From Comamonadaceae bacterium (lineage in GTDB: Bacteria > Pseudomonadota > Gammaproteobacteria > Burkholderiales > Burkholderiaceae_C), in NCBI GenBank assembly GCA_027484105.1, contig JAIXUG010000028.1:372001-436000 (forward strand): a stretch of DNA of 64,000 bases. The letters are read 5' to 3'. The notes under the pieces are model-generated. The model did no database searches, was not told the origin of the DNA, and saw only the letters and a program-made list of their open reading frames with translations. Positions 23,628 to 32,939 of this stretch are shown piece by piece; position 1 is the first letter of the stretch; each line of letters opens with the position of its first letter. The position numbers and the translations under genes are program-made.

Positions 23628-24881
23628 ATGCGCACCCTGATCATTCAACTGCCCACAGGCTCAGCCCAACCCGGCCAGGCTTATGCCCATGCCGTGGTGG
23701 CCAGCGGGTCAGCATCGCCCGCCGTGGCGCTGCAATGGGCCGTCAGCACCTTGCTGCCCACGGCCCCTGCGCCTACGGAAACCGTGGTTTTGGTGCCTGC
23801 GCTGGCGCTGTCGTGGCACCGGGTCACCTTGCCAGAAGGCCTGGCCAAACAACCCGCACGCTGGCTGCCCGCCTTGCAGGGTGTGCTGGAAGACCGGCTG
23901 CTGGACGATCCGGCACAGCTGCACATGGCTTTGCAAGCCGGCTGGGCCAAGCTGCCACAACCCTGGGTAGCGGTGTGCGACCGGGCTTGGTTGAGTGCGC
24001 ATTTGCAGGCATTGGAGCAAGCCGGCGTGCAGGTGCATCGCATCGTGCCGGAACTCTCACCCCCCTCCGATGCCCAGCCCCCCGCCATCACCGGATTGGG
24101 CGATGCCGACAGTGGCTGGCTTTGGGTCAGCCACACCCAAAAGGGGGTCTGGGGACAGCCCTTGGGCACGTCCAGCACGCAGCCACTGGCACTGGGTTTG
24201 AGCAGCGAGGAGCTTCAAGCTGCCACGGTTCGGGCCGAACCGGGCGTGGTGGAGAAGGTCTCGCGCTGGCTGGACACCCCGGCGCGCCTCATGCCCCCTG
24301 GCCAACACTGGCTGGACGCCATGGCATCCGAGTGGGACCTGGCCCAATTTGAAATGCGGGCCAACGCACAAACCAGGCGGCTCAAACAATTGCACCGCCT
24401 GCTTGACACCCTCCAGCACAGCCCTGCCTGGCGCCCTGCGCGTTGGGGCCTGTTGGTCTTGCTGGCCACACAGTTGATCGGTCTGAATGCCTGGGCCTGG
24501 AAAACACGCGCCGACTGGCAAGCCCAGCAAAACAATTGGGCACACATCTTGCGCGACACATTTCCGCAAACGCAGGTCGTGGTCGATGCGCCCTTGCAAA
24601 TGGCCCAGCAGGTGGAGCGACTGCGCCAAGGCTCCGGCCAATTGGGTGCGGGTGACCTGGAATCGATGCTGGCGGCCTTGGGCCAGGCTTTACCGCCAGA
24701 TCTGGCCGCGCCCCGGCAATGGGCCTATCAGAATGGTCAGTTGCGCCTGCAAGGCTTCAAGCCCTCGGCCATGCAGCAACAGGCCGTGCAACAAAACCTG
24801 AACAAGCAGGCTTACCAATGGCGCGCCGATGGCGATGATTGGATCATGAGCGTGCAGCCCACCCCAGGGGGCCGACCATGA
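23628..24881 (+). CDS. gspL: Type II secretion system protein L
   Basis: A 417-residue bitopic inner-membrane protein: N-terminal cytoplasmic actin-like domain (LIIQLPTGSA...; WHRVTLPEGLAKQPARWLPALQG; LEDRLLDDPAQLH), a membrane helix near residues 270-285 (WGLLVLLATQLIGLNAWAW) and a ferredoxin-like periplasmic domain. It recruits the GspE ATPase to the membrane. ATG 23628 lies eight bases after gspK; a GTG eight codons earlier is possible but unlikely. Confidence 0.87.
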   Translation: MRTLIIQLPTGSAQPGQAYAHAVVASGSASPAVALQWAVSTLLPTAPAPTETVVLVPALALSWHRVTLPEGLAKQPARWLPALQGVLEDRLLDDPAQLHMALQAGWAKLPQPWVAVCDRAWLSAHLQALEQAGVQVHRIVPELSPPSDAQPPAITGLGDADSGWLWVSHTQKGVWGQPLGTSSTQPLALGLSSEELQAATVRAEPGVVEKVSRWLDTPARLMPPGQHWLDAMASEWDLAQFEMRANAQTRRLKQLHRLLDTLQHSPAWRPARWGLLVLLATQLIGLNAWAWKTRADWQAQQNNWAHILRDTFPQTQVVVDAPLQMAQQVERLRQGSGQLGAGDLESMLAALGQALPPDLAAPRQWAYQNGQLRLQGFKPSAMQQQAVQQNLNKQAYQWRADGDDWIMSVQPTPGGRP

Positions 24882-25387
24882 ACAGCCCGAACGCATGGCA
24901 GCAAGTCCGCCAAGCCGGGCAACAGCTTTGGCGTCAGCGCAGTCCACGCGAACAAATGCTGCTGCGCTGGGGTGCATGGCTGGTGCTGGCGGTGAGCCTG
25001 TGGCAGTGGGCACTGGCCCCGGCGCTGCGCACCTGGCATCAAGCCCCGACCCGTCAGGCCGCACTGGACTTGCAGACGCAGCGCATGCGCCAGTTGCAAG
25101 CGCAGGCCCAAAGCCTGCAAAAACCAGCTTCGGTCTCGCGCACGGAAGCGGTGCAATGGCTGGAAAAAAACCTGTCTGAACTCGGCCCGAATGCCCAGAT
25201 CAGCCTGCAGGGGGACAGCGCCACCTTGCGTGTTGAAGCAGCTCCGGCCTGGGCCATGGCCCGCTGGCTGAGCCAAGCGCGTGACAGCACCCAAGCCCTG
25301 CCCCTGCAGGCCCAAATGCAACACCACAGCCAATCCACCAGCCAAGAAGTGCTGTGGCAAGGCACTGTGGTGCTGCGACTGCCCTGA
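24878..25387 (+). CDS. gspM: Type II secretion system protein M
   Basis: A 169-residue GspM: short cytoplasmic N-terminus, one helix (AWLVLAVSLWQWALAPAL), a coiled-coil-like segment rich in Gln/Leu (QTQRMRQLQAQAQSLQ) and a small periplasmic domain. It partners GspL in the assembly platform. Its ATG overlaps the gspL stop (ATGA). Confidence 0.85.
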   Translation: MNSPNAWQQVRQAGQQLWRQRSPREQMLLRWGAWLVLAVSLWQWALAPALRTWHQAPTRQAALDLQTQRMRQLQAQAQSLQKPASVSRTEAVQWLEKNLSELGPNAQISLQGDSATLRVEAAPAWAMARWLSQARDSTQALPLQAQMQHHSQSTSQEVLWQGTVVLRLP

Positions 25388-25392
25388 TCACC

Positions 25393-26232
25393 ATGCCCAG
25401 CCACCCTCGCCTCATGTCCACCCCGGTCCCCCGCCGAACTACCCACCAGGCCAGCGCTTCGGTCTGGGGCTACGCCCTGGCTGGGGCACTGCTGGGCTTG
25501 GGCCTGGCCTTGTGGGTGTGGGCCCCTGCACGCTGGCTGGCCTGGGGCGTGAGCCAAGCCACTCAGGGCCAAGTGCAATGGCTCAACCCGCGCGGCACGG
25601 TGTGGCAAGGCTCGGCCCAATGGGTGCTCAGCGGGGGCAAGGGCAGCCTGGACACACAGGCTTTGCCAGGCCGCCTGCACTGGACGATCACACCCCGCTG
25701 GAATGGCGTTCGTCTGGACTGGCAAGCCGACTGCTGCATGGGCCAAACGGCGCGTGTGCAAGCGGGCTTGGGCTGGAACACCTGGCAACTGCAGCTGGGC
25801 GACCACGCTTCGGTCTGGCCAGCCGCCTTGCTGACCGGTTTGGGCGCACCCTGGAACACCTTGCAGGCCGATGGGCAGCTGCACTTGAACACCCGATCGG
25901 TGCAATTGCACTGGGCCCAGGGACGCATGCAAATGCAAGGGCACATCACACTGCAGGTGCAGGACCTGTCCTCGCGCTTGAGCCCGGTCAAACCCATGGG
26001 CAGTTACCGCATCGACCTGACCGGCACCCCAGAAGGCACGCCCACACCCAGCTTGGTGCTGAGCACGCTGCAGGGGCCTTTGCGCTTGTCAGGGCAAGGC
26101 CAATGGGTGGGCGCCCGCCTGCGCTTCACGGGCGAAGCCATCGCGCAAGAAGGCCATGAGGCCGCATTCGACAACCTCTTGAACATTCTGGGCCGCCGTC
26201 AAGGCGCGCGCAGTCTGCTCTCTTTGGGATGA
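25393..26232 (+). CDS. gspN: Type II secretion system protein N
   Basis: A 279-residue GspN with an N-terminal membrane helix (YALAGALLGLGLALWVWAP) and a periplasmic beta-rich body (GQVQWLNPRGTVWQGSAQW; LHLNTRSVQLHWAQG; PLRLSGQGQWVGARLRF). GspN is an accessory subunit found in only some type II systems. ATG 25393 is used; ATG 25414 is an alternative. The last bases overlap the gspD start. Confidence 0.82.
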   Translation: MPSHPRLMSTPVPRRTTHQASASVWGYALAGALLGLGLALWVWAPARWLAWGVSQATQGQVQWLNPRGTVWQGSAQWVLSGGKGSLDTQALPGRLHWTITPRWNGVRLDWQADCCMGQTARVQAGLGWNTWQLQLGDHASVWPAALLTGLGAPWNTLQADGQLHLNTRSVQLHWAQGRMQMQGHITLQVQDLSSRLSPVKPMGSYRIDLTGTPEGTPTPSLVLSTLQGPLRLSGQGQWVGARLRFTGEAIAQEGHEAAFDNLLNILGRRQGARSLLSLG

Positions 26233-28427
26233 ACCCGTTTCATTCGCACGCCATGCACCAAGCCATGAACACCTCCAACGCATCGCACTCCACCCTGCGG
26301 CATGCCCGCTTTTGGTCCCCCGCATGGCGCTGGCAGCCCAAGGCTGTGGCCTTGGCATGCGTGGCCAGCCTGGCTTTGTGTCAGCCCCAGGCCATGGCGC
26401 AAAACCTGCGCAAAGAACCGGTCACCCTCAATTTTGTGAATGCCGAAATCGACGCCGTGGCCCGCACGCTGGCGACCTTGTCGGGTGCGAACGTCGTGGT
26501 CGACCCGCGCGTCAAGGGCACCTTGTCCTTGTCCAGCACGGTGCCGGTGCCCCCGGCACAGGCCTTGCGCTTGTTTGCGGCCCAGTTGCGCACGCAAGGC
26601 TTTGCGCTGGTGGAGTCGGCCGGGCTTTACACAGTGTTGCCCGAGGCCGAAGCCAAACTGCAAAGCAGCACGGTCTCTGCAGGTGCAGTGCCCGCGCACA
26701 ACGGGCAAATCGTGACGCAGATCTTCAAACTCAACCACGAGAATGCGAATAACCTGGTGCCGGTGCTCAGGCCGCTCATCAGCCCCAACAACACCATCAA
26801 CGTGAACCCGGGCACCAACGCGCTGGTCATCACCGACTACAGCGACAACCTGCAGCGGCTGGCCCGCATCGTGGCTGCCTTGGACGTGGCCAATGCCACC
26901 GGGGTCGAAGTCATTCGCCTGCAGCACGGCATCGCGGGCGAACTGGCACCCATGGTGCAGCGCCTGCTCGATTCGGGTGCCGCCGCTGCCGCCCCCGCCG
27001 CGCAGGGCCAGAGCGACACAGGCTTTCGGACCACGGTGCTGCCCGAGGTGCGTACCAATTCCCTGATTGTCCGTGCGGCCAACCCGGCACGCCTGGCGCT
27101 GGTGCGCAGCCTGGTGGTGCAACTGGACCAGCCCAGTGCCACCGGTGCGCGTGCGGCCAGTGGCAACATCCATGTGGTGTACCTGAAGAACGCCGACGCC
27201 ACCAAACTGGCAGCCACCTTGCGTGCAGCCATGACGGCCCAGGGCAACCAGAACTCGCCCGGCACCCTCAACCTGAACCTCAACACCACCAACCCCGGCA
27301 CCATGCCCGCTGCCACCAGCAACACGCCTGGCCAAAACAACACCGCGCAGCAGCCATCGACAGGGGGGCAGATCCAGGCCGACCCGGCCACCAACTCGCT
27401 GATCATCACCGCGCCAGAGCCACAGTACCGGCAATTGCGTGCCGTGATTGACATGCTGGACCAGCGCCGGGCTCAGGTGTTTGTGGAGAGTTTGATTGCA
27501 GAAGTGCGGGCTGACAAAGCGGCCGAATTCGGGGTGCAGTGGATGAGCGGCACCGGCACCGGCAGCAACACAGTCGGTCTGTTGGGCACCAACTTCAATG
27601 TCGGCGGCACCAATTTGCTGACCCTGGCCGCCAACGCGGCCTCAGGCAACGTTGGCGCTTCCACAGGTTTGAACTTGGCCGTCGGGCAACAACGCAACGG
27701 CGTACTGGCCTTGGGGGCCTTGGCGCGTTTTTTACAAAAGGACGGTGATGCCAATGTGCTGTCCACGCCCAATTTGCTGACGCTGGACAACGAAGAGGCC
27801 AAGATCGTCATTGGCCAAAACGTGCCTTTTGTCACCGGCTCGTTTGCCAGCGGCTCGACAGGCGCCACCAACCCGTTCACCACCGTGGAGCGCAAGGATG
27901 TGGGTCTGACACTGCGGGTCAAGCCCCAAATCAGCGAAAACGGCACGGTGAGGATGCAGATTTACCAGGAGGTCAGCAGCGTGGAAGCCTCTTCCATCGA
28001 TTCACGCACAGGCCTGATCACCAACAAACGCTCGATCGAGTCGAACGTGCTGGTCGAAGACGGTGCGATTGTGGTCCTGGGCGGCTTGCTGCAAGACGAC
28101 ACCAGCAACAACCAGGAGAAAGTCCCGGGACTGGGCAATTTGCCTTTCTTTGGCAACCTGTTCAAGTCAGAAGCCCGTCGGCGCAACAAAACCAATTTGA
28201 TGGTGTTCTTGCGCCCGGTGGTGGTGCGCGATGGGGCCGCCACAGAAGCCTTGTCCCGAGGACGTTACGAGCAAATGCGCCTCAACCAGCAAGGCTTCCA
28301 GCCTGCGGCCACCAGCACGCTGCCCATCAGCGGCTCGGCCGTGTTGCCGGCTTTGGGCGCAGACACCGCACCGCCTGCACAAGCCCCCGCTGCACCACAG
28401 GCCAATCCGGCCAGCAACCGTCCCTGA
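26229..28427 (+). CDS. gspD: Type II secretion system secretin
   Basis: A 732-residue outer-membrane secretin. After a long signal region (cleavage after AMAQ near residue 58) come the N0 domain (VTLNFVNAEIDAVARTLA), N1-N3 repeats (GQIVTQIFKLNHENANNLVPVL; GVEVIRLQHGIAGELAP; IHVVYLKNADATKLAATL), then the secretin domain with VFVESLIAEV, NVLSTPNLLTLDNEEAKI, GLTLRVKPQI and VLGGLLQDD. The C-terminus is Ala/Pro-rich. The N3 domain has a Thr/Asn/Gln-rich loop (about 355-385). It overlaps gspN by four bases. Confidence 0.95.
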   Translation: MNPFHSHAMHQAMNTSNASHSTLRHARFWSPAWRWQPKAVALACVASLALCQPQAMAQNLRKEPVTLNFVNAEIDAVARTLATLSGANVVVDPRVKGTLSLSSTVPVPPAQALRLFAAQLRTQGFALVESAGLYTVLPEAEAKLQSSTVSAGAVPAHNGQIVTQIFKLNHENANNLVPVLRPLISPNNTINVNPGTNALVITDYSDNLQRLARIVAALDVANATGVEVIRLQHGIAGELAPMVQRLLDSGAAAAAPAAQGQSDTGFRTTVLPEVRTNSLIVRAANPARLALVRSLVVQLDQPSATGARAASGNIHVVYLKNADATKLAATLRAAMTAQGNQNSPGTLNLNLNTTNPGTMPAATSNTPGQNNTAQQPSTGGQIQADPATNSLIITAPEPQYRQLRAVIDMLDQRRAQVFVESLIAEVRADKAAEFGVQWMSGTGTGSNTVGLLGTNFNVGGTNLLTLAANAASGNVGASTGLNLAVGQQRNGVLALGALARFLQKDGDANVLSTPNLLTLDNEEAKIVIGQNVPFVTGSFASGSTGATNPFTTVERKDVGLTLRVKPQISENGTVRMQIYQEVSSVEASSIDSRTGLITNKRSIESNVLVEDGAIVVLGGLLQDDTSNNQEKVPGLGNLPFFGNLFKSEARRRNKTNLMVFLRPVVVRDGAATEALSRGRYEQMRLNQQGFQPAATSTLPISGSAVLPALGADTAPPAQAPAAPQANPASNRP

Positions 28428-28442
28428 GCCCACTTCAACGCC

Positions 28443-29849
28443 ATGGCTTACCCTTTGCCCTACTCGTTTGCGCGTGCCCACCAGCTGCTGCTGGAGGACG
28501 ACGGCCAAAGGCTGTGTCTGAGCCATTGCGAGGCCAGTGACCGCTCGGCCTTGTCCGAGGTGACGCGCAAGTTTGCAGGTCAGGGCTTGCAACTGCAGTC
28601 CACCACTGCCGCCGAATTGGCGCAGCGCATTCACCAAGCTTATTCGGGGGGGCAAGCGCATGGGGCCTCCATGGCCGCCGACGTGGTCAGCGAGGTCGAG
28701 TCCGAAGCCGATCTGTCGCGCATGATGCAGGAGTTGCCTGCGGTGGAAGACTTGCTGGAGGCCAGCGACGACGCGCCCATCATCCGCATGCTCAACGCTT
28801 TGCTCACGCAAGCGGCCCGCGACGGTGCCAGCGACATCCACATCGAGCCCTATGAACGCCTCTCCAGTGTGCGCTTTCGCATAGACGGCACGCTGCGCGA
28901 GGTTGTACAACCGAACCGGGCGCTGCATGCTGCACTGATTTCACGCCTGAAAATCATGGCCGAACTCGACATCGCCGAAAAACGCTTGCCGCAAGACGGC
29001 CGCATCAGCCTGCGCCTGGGCTCGCGGGCGGTGGATGTGCGCGTCTCGACCCTGCCCAGCGCCCACGGCGAGAGGGCGGTGCTGCGCTTGCTGGACAAGA
29101 GCGAGGCGCGTTTGACCCTGGAAGCGGTGGGCATGCAAGGGCGCGTGCTGGCGCAAATGGACCAATTGATTGGGCAGCCGCACGGCATTTTGCTGGTCAC
29201 AGGCCCCACCGGTTCAGGCAAAACCACCAGCTTGTATGCGGCGCTGCAGCGGCTGGACGCCACGCGCAACAACATCATGACGGTGGAAGACCCGATCGAA
29301 TACGAATTGCCCGGTGTCGGGCAAACCCAGGTCAACACCAAGATCGATTTGAGCTTTGCCAAAGCGCTCCGCGCCATCTTGCGGCAAGACCCGGACGTGA
29401 TCATGATCGGCGAAATCCGCGACCACGAAACCGCGCAAATCGCGATCCAGGCTTCGCTCACAGGTCACCTGGTGCTGGCCACGCTGCACACCAACGATGC
29501 CGCCAGCGCGATCAACCGCCTGATCGACATGGGCGTGGAGCCGTTTTTGCTCAGTTCATCGCTCTTGGGCGTGTTGGCCCAGCGCTTGGTGCGCAAACGT
29601 TGCACGGCTTGTGAGGGCGCAGGCTGCGATGCCTGTGGCCAAACCGGTTACGCCGGGCGCACAGGGGTGTTCGAGTTGTTGGTGGCCAGCGACGAGATCC
29701 GCGCGCAAATCCACAACCGCGCTGCAGAAGCCGACTTGCGCGCCACCGCTTTGGCACAAGGCATGGTGCTGATGCGCGACGACGGACAACGCCTGGTGGA
29801 TGCAGGTGTGACCAGCGCTGAAGAATTGCTGCGCGTCACGCGCGACTGA
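28443..29849 (+). CDS. gspE: Type II secretion system ATPase
   Basis: A 468-residue cytoplasmic secretion ATPase. Visible: DGASDIHIEPYERLSSVRFR (N2/CTD junction), Walker A GPTGSGKTTSLYAAL, Asp box MTVEDPIEYELPG, Walker B IMIGEIRDHETA, His box TGHLVLATLHTNDAAS, and a zinc tetracysteine module CTACEGAGCDACGQTGYAGR. It powers pseudopilus assembly with GspF and GspL. The N1 domain is short but present. Confidence 0.95.
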   Translation: MAYPLPYSFARAHQLLLEDDGQRLCLSHCEASDRSALSEVTRKFAGQGLQLQSTTAAELAQRIHQAYSGGQAHGASMAADVVSEVESEADLSRMMQELPAVEDLLEASDDAPIIRMLNALLTQAARDGASDIHIEPYERLSSVRFRIDGTLREVVQPNRALHAALISRLKIMAELDIAEKRLPQDGRISLRLGSRAVDVRVSTLPSAHGERAVLRLLDKSEARLTLEAVGMQGRVLAQMDQLIGQPHGILLVTGPTGSGKTTSLYAALQRLDATRNNIMTVEDPIEYELPGVGQTQVNTKIDLSFAKALRAILRQDPDVIMIGEIRDHETAQIAIQASLTGHLVLATLHTNDAASAINRLIDMGVEPFLLSSSLLGVLAQRLVRKRCTACEGAGCDACGQTGYAGRTGVFELLVASDEIRAQIHNRAAEADLRATALAQGMVLMRDDGQRLVDAGVTSAEELLRVTRD

Positions 29850-29855
29850 GCAGCC

Positions 29856-30722
29856 ATGCCTGCCGCACCCTTTTTGATGAGCAAGCCCGGACCATGGGCA
29901 GTCGGCACCGGGTTCGCATGCCTGGCGTGCGCTGGTGGAACGGCTCTGGGGCAAGACATCGACAGAACACCACTTGCGCCCATGGCCGAGCACGAGCGCG
30001 ACGCGAACCCGCCCTCGGCAGAAGCCACGGCACACCGATGGTTCTACACCTTGGGGGTCAAGGTTCAAAGCCGCGATCTGGCCGATGCCACCACCGATTT
30101 GTCCTTGCGGCCTGTGCTGGGCTTGCGCTATGGGCGTTGGCGATTCGGTCACCCCACCGGCACCGAGTGGCTGCGCTTCAGCGGTTACCGCAAGGAGTCC
30201 AACCTGGCCTACCAGCTGCGCGAAGATGAGCGCCTGAAAGTCGGGCTGTCCCTGCGCGTTCAAAACCTCAAGGACAACAGTAGTTTCGATGGTTTTTCTT
30301 CGGGTCAGAACACCGTGCGAGGACGGGTGAGCGTGAACTACGCCCTCGCTCCACGCTGGACACTGGGCAGCGACATCACCCAAGACCTGATGGGCCGAGG
30401 AGATGGCACGACTCTGTCCGTGGGCGCCTCTTATGGCCTGCCCTTGAACGAGCGCTCTGCCATGAATTGGAGTGCGGGCTTGAATTGGGCCACTGCGGCC
30501 CATTGGTCCACCCAGTGGCACCTGGCCCCTCCACCCGCAGAGGGTTGGCATGCCGGCTTGGGCGCCTTGGGCATGGGCTTGAGTTACCGCTATGCCCTCA
30601 CGCCCCAATGGGCCTGGTTTGGCACCGTGGGCACCAGTCGGCCCTTGGGGCAAGTGCGCCCCATCAGCCCGTCCACTTTGAGCTGGAATGGACAGCTGGG
30701 ACTGCTTTACTTCAGCCGCTAG
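29856..30722 (+). CDS. Outer-membrane beta-barrel protein, MipA/OmpV-like
   Basis: A 288-residue exported protein encoded between gspE and gspF. ATG 29877 would begin a signal peptide (WAVGTGFACLACAGGTALGQ); ATG 29856 adds seven residues. The rest alternates polar and aromatic residues as in outer-membrane strands: LRPVLGLRYGRWRFG, LRVQNLKDN, VRGRVSVNYALAPRWTLGSD, GMGLSYRYALTPQWAWFGTVG, and ends LGLLYFSR. The pattern (repeated YALAPRW / YALTPQW and a final strand) fits the MipA/OmpV family; members are linked to scaffolding of murein enzymes or outer-membrane integrity. Its position inside the gsp operon suggests a role in the envelope part of this secretion system. The specific function is unknown. 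Confidence 0.65.
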   Translation: MPAAPFLMSKPGPWAVGTGFACLACAGGTALGQDIDRTPLAPMAEHERDANPPSAEATAHRWFYTLGVKVQSRDLADATTDLSLRPVLGLRYGRWRFGHPTGTEWLRFSGYRKESNLAYQLREDERLKVGLSLRVQNLKDNSSFDGFSSGQNTVRGRVSVNYALAPRWTLGSDITQDLMGRGDGTTLSVGASYGLPLNERSAMNWSAGLNWATAAHWSTQWHLAPPPAEGWHAGLGALGMGLSYRYALTPQWAWFGTVGTSRPLGQVRPISPSTLSWNGQLGLLYFSR

Positions 30723-30732
30723 GATGTGAACC

Positions 30733-31971
30733 ATGCCCGCCTACCGTTTTGAAGCCCTGCAAACCGATGGTGCCTTGCGCAAAGGCACACTCGAAGCCGA
30801 CAGCCTGAAAACCGCGCGCGGCCAATTGCGCGCCCAATCGCTGGTGCCTTTGCTGGTCGAAGCCATTGCTGCCGGTGCGACGGCGCAAGCCACGAGCGCC
30901 TTGCCTTGGTGGCAGCGCCCATTGGGCGGTGGTCGCGCCTTCAGCAACAGCCAGCGTGCCATCTGGACCCGGCAACTGGCGGGCTTGGTCGGCAGCGGTC
31001 TGCCGGTCGAACGCGCTTTGGCAGCCCTGACCGACGAGGCCGAAGTCGAGCCACAACGCCACCTGATGGCCGCCATCCGCGCCGAAGTCAATGCGGGCAG
31101 CACCTTGGGGCGGGCCTTGGCGCAATACCCGCAAGAGTTTCCCGCCATTGACCGCGCCGTGATTGCAGCGGGCGAACAAAGCGGCCACCTGGCAGATGTG
31201 CTCAACCAACTGGCCAACGACCTGGAAGACCAGCAAACCCTGCGCGCCAAACTGCTGTCGGCGTCGCTCTACCCGGCCATCGTGAGCCTGGTAGCGCTGG
31301 CGATCGTGATTTTTCTGGTCACTTCGGTGGTGCCCCAAGTCGCCGGGGTGTTTGCAGGCACCAAGCAGCAACTGCCGGGCCTCACAGTGGCCATGTTGGC
31401 CATCAGCGACTTTGTGCGCACCTGGGGCTGGCTGATTTTGCTGTGGGTGCTGGCGGGCGTGCTTGTGTTGCGGCTGGCCTTGAGACAGACGTCGTTCCGC
31501 CTGCGCTTTGACGCCGCTTGGCTGCGCTTGCCGGTGATTGGCCGTTTGGCCCGGGGCTACAACAGCGCCCGCTTTGCCTCCACGCTGGCCATGCTCACGG
31601 CCGCGGGTGTGCCCATTCTCAAAGCGCTGCAAGCGGCGGCCGACACCCTGTCCAACCAGGCCCTGCGGGCAGATGCACTGGAAACCCTGGTGCGCGTGCG
31701 CGAAGGGGCGCCGCTGGGCACCGCGCTGGCCCAAAACGCCCGCTTTCCGGGTCTGCTGTCGATTTTTGCACGCCTGGGCGAGCAAACCGGGCAACTGCCC
31801 GTCATGCTGCAGCGCGCGGCGCAGCAGTTGTCCAGCGAAGTGCAGCGCCGCGCGATGGCGCTGGCCACGGTGCTCGAACCCCTGCTGATCGTGGCCATGG
31901 GCGGTGTGGTCATGCTGATCGTGCTGGCCGTGCTGATGCCCATCATGCAGCTGAACCAGTGGGTCAAGTGA
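30733..31971 (+). CDS. gspF: Type II secretion system inner-membrane platform protein F
   Basis: A 412-residue GspF with two repeated GspF domains (RQLAGLVGSGLPVERALAAL...; RFASTLAMLTAAGVPILKALQ...), three membrane helices (near 175-200, 225-250 and 380-405, the last MGGVVMLIVLAVLMPIMQLNQ) and the N-terminal YRFEALQTDGALRKGTLEA. It anchors pseudopilus assembly. Last gene of the operon. Confidence 0.95.
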   Translation: MPAYRFEALQTDGALRKGTLEADSLKTARGQLRAQSLVPLLVEAIAAGATAQATSALPWWQRPLGGGRAFSNSQRAIWTRQLAGLVGSGLPVERALAALTDEAEVEPQRHLMAAIRAEVNAGSTLGRALAQYPQEFPAIDRAVIAAGEQSGHLADVLNQLANDLEDQQTLRAKLLSASLYPAIVSLVALAIVIFLVTSVVPQVAGVFAGTKQQLPGLTVAMLAISDFVRTWGWLILLWVLAGVLVLRLALRQTSFRLRFDAAWLRLPVIGRLARGYNSARFASTLAMLTAAGVPILKALQAAADTLSNQALRADALETLVRVREGAPLGTALAQNARFPGLLSIFARLGEQTGQLPVMLQRAAQQLSSEVQRRAMALATVLEPLLIVAMGGVVMLIVLAVLMPIMQLNQWVK

Positions 31972-32039
31972 TCGTCCTTCTTGAATGGCCCTGCCCGACC
32001 CCACAACCATGACCCGAATATTTTTGCAAGGAGCCCGCG

Positions 32040-32939
32040 ATGCCCGCATCTCTTGAAGGCCAGTTGGTGGTGGCGATTTCCTCGCGGGCCTTGTTCGACT
32101 TCGAGGAAGAAAACCGGGTGTTCGAACAAGGCGACGACCGCGCATACATGCAGCTGCAGCTGGGCCGCCTGGAAGCGCCCGCCAAACCAGGCGTGGCGTT
32201 TTCACTGGTGCGCAAGCTGTTGGTCTTCAACACCGCCGAGGCCCAGCGGGTCGAGGTGGTCATCCTGTCGCGCAACGACCCGGTCTCGGGCATGCGGGTG
32301 TTCCGCTCGGCACAGCATTACGGCCTGCCGATCCAGCGCGGCAGTTTCACGCGCGGGCAGCCGCCCTGGCGTTACCTCAAGCCCCTGAACGCCAACCTGT
32401 TTTTGTCGGCGCATTTGTCGGACGTGCGGGCAGCGCTCGACGCGGGAGTGCCTGCGGCGCAGGTGTACCCGCATTCAGCGCTGGCGTCCGAGGCGCACCC
32501 GCACGAAGTGCGCATCGCCTTTGACGGTGATGCGGTGTTGTTTTCAGACGAAGCCGAACGCGTGTTTCAAGCCCAGGGCTTGTCGGCTTTTCAGGCGCAC
32601 GAGCGCGACAAAGCGGCCCAGCCTTTGCTGGCGGGCCCCTTCAAACCGCTGCTTGAAGCCTTGCACCGGCTGCAACAGGCAGGCACGCCCTCCATGCGCA
32701 TCCGCACCGCGCTGGTGACCGCGCGCAGCGCTCCGGCACACGAGCGCGCCATCCGCACCCTGATGGACTGGAACATCGAGGTGGACGAGGCCATGTTTTT
32801 GGGTGGCTTGCCCAAGGGGGAGTTTTTGCGCGAATTCGAGCCGGACTTTTTCTTTGATGACCAAACAGGCCACATCGAGTCGGCCGCGCGGCATGTGCCC
32901 TCTGGCCATGTGGCCTCGGGCGTTTCCAACACCGATTGA
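32040..32939 (+). CDS. 5'-nucleotidase (cytosolic NT5C1-like)
   Basis: A 299-residue protein of the 5'-nucleotidase family typified by mammalian cytosolic 5'-nucleotidase I. Conserved segments: LVVAISSRALFDFEEENRVF at the N-terminus, FNTAEAQRVEVVILSRNDP, the HAD-like IAFDGDAVLFSDEAERVFQ and RTALVTARSAPAHERAI, then FLGGLPKGEFL and DFFFDDQTGH near the C-terminus. It probably dephosphorylates nucleoside monophosphates in the cytoplasm. A good AAGGAG lies upstream of the ATG. Confidence 0.88.
   Translation: MPASLEGQLVVAISSRALFDFEEENRVFEQGDDRAYMQLQLGRLEAPAKPGVAFSLVRKLLVFNTAEAQRVEVVILSRNDPVSGMRVFRSAQHYGLPIQRGSFTRGQPPWRYLKPLNANLFLSAHLSDVRAALDAGVPAAQVYPHSALASEAHPHEVRIAFDGDAVLFSDEAERVFQAQGLSAFQAHERDKAAQPLLAGPFKPLLEALHRLQQAGTPSMRIRTALVTARSAPAHERAIRTLMDWNIEVDEAMFLGGLPKGEFLREFEPDFFFDDQTGHIESAARHVPSGHVASGVSNTD

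Noticed and set aside
26229-28427. Repetitive Asn/Thr/Gln-rich stretch in gspD as a tandem repeat or CRISPR-like array
   Set aside because: It is a codon-level low-complexity loop in the N3 domain, without regular repeat length or spacers.
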